Shown one piece after another: positions 3,876 through 6,206 of a DNA stretch of 6,206 bases; positions within the stretch are counted from its first letter, which is position 1, and every line of letters starts with the position of its first letter. The notes under the pieces were generated by a model that worked only from the letters and a program-made list of their open reading frames with translations, did no database searches and was not told the DNA's origin. The translations under genes were made by a program, and so were the position numbers. The DNA comes from Niveispirillum sp. (lineage in GTDB: Bacteria; Pseudomonadota; Alphaproteobacteria; Azospirillales; Azospirillaceae): positions 1 through 6,206 of the forward strand of contig JAEMSB010000010.1 of assembly GCA_016463045.1 (NCBI GenBank), given 5' to 3'.

Positions 3876-5956
3876 GGCAACCGCCCGATCCGCCGCCGGC
3901 CCGTGGCCCAGCGATCCTTATAGGCCTCCAGCCCGCGCAGCAGGTCAAATTCCGCCAGCCCCCGCGTCGCCGCCTCGCGCAGGGCGGCATGCAGCATCAG
4001 GACACCGGGCGAAAACGGTTCCATCACTGCCCGGAACCCGGCATTCCAGTAACCCAGATGGTCGGCTCCCACCATGCACAGGCACATCCCTGTGATTTCC
4101 CCCCCGCTGCGCAGGGCGACGATATGGACGGCACCATCGGCCAGCAGGCCCGGAAGCGCTGCCCGCACAAAGTCGGCCGCCCAGGGGAAGCGGGTAAACA
4201 GGCTGCGATCCCCGAACCGGTCCGCATGCAGGGACAGGAACAGGTCGGCGGCCAAGGACCATTCATCGGGGTTCAGTGTATCGACGATCACCCCCGCCGC
4301 CGCTGCCTTCCGCTGCGTCCGGGTCAGCTTTTCCCGGAAGGATGGGCTGCGGCCTGCCCGCCAAGCGTCATACCCCTGCGACAGGTCGGCAAAGGGACAA
4401 TCCACGGTGGGGTCGGCCAGGGGAGCATCGGTGATACGGCAGGCCGCGTCGGGCCGCACGCAATCCAGTTCCAGCGCGGGGAACCAAGCCCTGGCATGGG
4501 CCATCAGGGCGTGGGCCGCCGCACGGTTGTCCTGGGCCACCACCGCGTCGTTGTAATCTGACAGGTTGCTGGCAAAACGCGCCGTGCCTTCGCCTTCCTG
4601 AACCAGGGGCAGCAGCCCGACCAGTTCCCCGCCACGCCACGCGGCCAGCAGACTGGGGGACAGGTGGGGAGCAGCCGTCAGCGCCGCCTGATACCAGACA
4701 GGACCCGCAAAAGCCCGGTTGCAGGAGGATTGCGCCAGAAGCGACAGCCAGGCGGGGCGCAGGGTGGCGATGGCGGCGGGATCATCCAGAAAGGTGCAGG
4801 TTACCTCCCCCGCCGCGACCGCCATGTCGGCGGCCACCATGCCCGCATCGCCCCCGATGAAGGTAGCCAGTCCGGCCAATGCGGGCGGGGCTGGCCGTGG
4901 GTGGTTCCAGAACAGGCGGTCCAGGCTGGGCAGTTGCTCCAGCACGCCCGCCGGCGGTGGATGGCGCAGCAGCACCATACCGGCGGCAAGCGTGGGGCCG
5001 GATTGACCGGTACGACCGGCAAGGAACGCCGCCGGGTCGGTGATGGCATCCACCCACAGGTCGCATTGACTGTAACCCGTGGCCGTGCGCGCCAGTTCAT
5101 GGGCCAGCGGCCCGCCATGCAGCCGGGCCGCCATCTCAATCAGCACCGGCCCGTCCGGCCCCATGCGGATTTCGCAATGACCCGCCCCCTGCCCTATCCC
5201 CAGCGCATCCAGCACCCGGCAGGCGAAGGCAAACAGCAAGGGCGCCTGGGGATGGTCGGGGGGCAGCAGCGTCTTCGTAATGAACTGACCGGCGCTGTCA
5301 AAGCCGGGTGCCCCCTTGCCATAGGTCCAGAGGGTGGAAAGCCGATGGACCCCATCCAGGCTGACCGTGTCCACAACATATTCCGGACCCGAAATAAACT
5401 CCTGAACCAGCACCGCGCGGTTTACCGCCCCCATCACGTCGTGATGGCCATAAAGGGCATGGAAGGCGCGGGTGGCCTGTTCGGCACTGGTGCAATAATG
5501 AACACCGTCACCGCCCTTGGCCTGCTGCGGCTTGATGATCACAGGCCAGTGACTGTTCGCAAAATCAAGCACTTGGGCCAGATTATCGGCCAGAACCTGA
5601 CGCGGGACGCGCACACCGTGGGATGCCGCCACCATATGCATGCGGTGTTTATCCCGGCGCGCGGTGGACAGGTCTGTGCCATTGCCGGGCAGACCCAGCC
5701 GTTGCGACAGCCAATCCGCGACCAAAACAGCTGGTTCCGAACCCGGAATGATCAAATCAATGCCGAGGTCGCGCAGCGTTTTGAACCTGCTTTCCGGATC
5801 GGGCGACCAGGGCAGGTGATGGGTAAATCCATCCGCATCCTGCCCATCCCGCCCCGGCACCAGAACGGTCACCACGCCCTTGGCCGACAAGGCGGGGGCC
5901 AGCAGCACGCCTGCATCCAGCGGATCGACAATGGCAACGCACCGGACCTCAGACAT
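3872..5956 (-). CDS. ATP-grasp ligase / GNAT (BcsL-CelD type) acyltransferase fusion protein
   Basis: One 694-aa frame carries two enzymes. Residues 1-95 form a Rossmann-like pre-ATP-grasp part (VAIVDPLDAG ... GIDLIIPGSEP). About 97-310 is the ATP-grasp: DKHRMHMVAASHGV, WPVIIKP with K142, the Gly-rich GGDGVHY (148-154), VLVQEFISGPEYVVD (182-196), and CEIR ... VLIEMAARLHGG with E262, E274 and R278 as likely metal/substrate ligands. ATP-grasp enzymes join a carboxylate to an amine through an acyl-phosphate. About 385-694 is a GNAT of the BcsL/FemAB-like kind: FAGPVWYQAAL (416-426), SFREKLTRTQRKAAAAG (539-555), the LFLSLHADRFGDR helix (572-584), then SPGVLML (649-655) and FDLLRGLEAYKDRWATG (670-686). 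I chose ATG 5956 because the protein-like sequence starts there, GGAG lies seven bases before it, and the upstream extension to 6172 is low-complexity and shadows the glycosyltransferase frame. Both termini overlap neighbouring genes. The substrate is unknown. Confidence 0.85.
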   Translation of the reverse strand: MSEVRCVAIVDPLDAGVLLAPALSAKGVVTVLVPGRDGQDADGFTHHLPWSPDPESRFKTLRDLGIDLIIPGSEPAVLVADWLSQRLGLPGNGTDLSTARRDKHRMHMVAASHGVRVPRQVLADNLAQVLDFANSHWPVIIKPQQAKGGDGVHYCTSAEQATRAFHALYGHHDVMGAVNRAVLVQEFISGPEYVVDTVSLDGVHRLSTLWTYGKGAPGFDSAGQFITKTLLPPDHPQAPLLFAFACRVLDALGIGQGAGHCEIRMGPDGPVLIEMAARLHGGPLAHELARTATGYSQCDLWVDAITDPAAFLAGRTGQSGPTLAAGMVLLRHPPPAGVLEQLPSLDRLFWNHPRPAPPALAGLATFIGGDAGMVAADMAVAAGEVTCTFLDDPAAIATLRPAWLSLLAQSSCNRAFAGPVWYQAALTAAPHLSPSLLAAWRGGELVGLLPLVQEGEGTARFASNLSDYNDAVVAQDNRAAAHALMAHARAWFPALELDCVRPDAACRITDAPLADPTVDCPFADLSQGYDAWRAGRSPSFREKLTRTQRKAAAAGVIVDTLNPDEWSLAADLFLSLHADRFGDRSLFTRFPWAADFVRAALPGLLADGAVHIVALRSGGEITGMCLCMVGADHLGYWNAGFRAVMEPFSPGVLMLHAALREAATRGLAEFDLLRGLEAYKDRWATGRRRIGRLP

Positions 5957-6206
5957 CTGGACGCTCCAGCATCGACAGGAAACGGATGAAGTGACTGACA
6001 TCCGTGCGGGGCAGGAACGCCATCGCCGCCTGCCAGGCGCGCTGCGACTGTTCCGCATAATGCACGGGATCATTGAGAAGGGGGTGCAGGGCCGCCTGCC
6101 ATGGGCCGATATCTTGTTCGGGCACCGACCCATCGGCGTCAAGCGGGCGGACAGGCAGGGCGGTGGCGGCACCCAGCCCAGCCTCCCCCTGCCCGCCCTG
6201 ATTTCC
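5949..6206 (-). CDS. Glycosyltransferase, group 1/GT4-like, C-terminal fragment (5' end beyond window)
   Basis: Reading the - strand from base 6206 gives 85 in-frame codons ending at TGA (5951-5949). The fragment opens GNQGGQGEAGLGAATALPV, which resembles the conserved Gly/Glu nucleotide-sugar-binding segment of group-1 glycosyltransferases (the GG-x-x-E region). It continues with the usual tail: PWQAALHPLLNDPVHYAEQS, then a helix RAWQAAMAFL and a short end SHFIRFLSMLERPDV. The stop lies inside the next gene, whose ATG (5956-5954) overlaps it by eight bases (ATGTCTGA), and the Shine-Dalgarno GGAG of that gene lies within this coding sequence. The fragment is too short to name the sugar or linkage; the family call rests on pattern resemblance alone. 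Confidence 0.65.
   Translation of the reverse strand, partial: GNQGGQGEAGLGAATALPVRPLDADGSVPEQDIGPWQAALHPLLNDPVHYAEQSQRAWQAAMAFLPRTDVSHFIRFLSMLERPDV
5964..5967 (-). promoter_or_regulatory. Ribosome binding site deciding the start of the ATP-grasp/GNAT gene
   Basis: On the - strand GGAG (5967-5964) stands seven bases before ATG 5956-5954. This is standard spacing and favours this start over the in-frame upstream codons that reach 6172. It lies within the end of the glycosyltransferase gene, consistent with coupled translation. Confidence 0.6.

Noticed and set aside
4664..5989. 441-codon + strand open frame antisense to the ATP-grasp/GNAT gene
   Set aside because: It is a GC-rich shadow frame: composition is biased to Arg/Gly/Gln/Pro, no domain is recognisable, and the opposite strand carries clear ATP-grasp and GNAT motifs.
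5957..6172. 72-residue N-terminal extension of the ATP-grasp/GNAT protein
   Set aside because: The extension is Pro/Arg/Ser/Cys-rich, out of frame over the glycosyltransferase end, while ATG 5956 has a well-spaced GGAG and begins a Rossmann-like strand.

Overview
This 6.2-kb window is GC-rich, densely coding DNA that looks like an alphaproteobacterial chromosome. A Rhodospirillales/Azospirillum-type host is my best guess. The guess rests on the sequence character of HrpB, RecR and the intracellular PHB depolymerase, and on a direct repeat of the alphaproteobacterial LexA-box type; I could not run a database search. No mobile element, CRISPR array, tRNA or rRNA is visible.

Left block, + strand (1-2949): the 3' end of hrpB (helicase C-terminal part only), a complete recR, a 337-bp intergenic stretch rich in inverted repeats, and a complete phaZ that starts at GTG behind a good Shine-Dalgarno. 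A strong Rho-independent terminator follows phaZ. Two regulatory candidates stand out here: a GAAC-N7-GAAC direct repeat just upstream of recR, and a GC-rich phaZ leader in which one CCCC block can pair with three alternative partners, one of them the phaZ Shine-Dalgarno.

Right block, - strand (3009-6206, converging on phaZ): three tightly overlapping genes. In transcription order they are the C-terminus of a group-1/GT4-like glycosyltransferase (running in from the right edge), a 694-aa protein joining an ATP-grasp ligase to a BcsL/CelD-type GNAT acyltransferase, and a 288-aa beta-propeller protein resembling the N-terminal domain of plant glucosamine inositolphosphorylceramide transferase (GINT1). 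Overlaps of 8 and 4 bp imply one translationally coupled operon. My inference is that it builds or decorates a surface glycan, with the fused ligase/acyltransferase adding an acyl or aminoacyl group.

The two blocks are functionally unrelated: DNA repair and carbon-storage turnover on the left, glycan modification on the right. The right-hand operon, which extends beyond the window, is the best candidate here for something undescribed.
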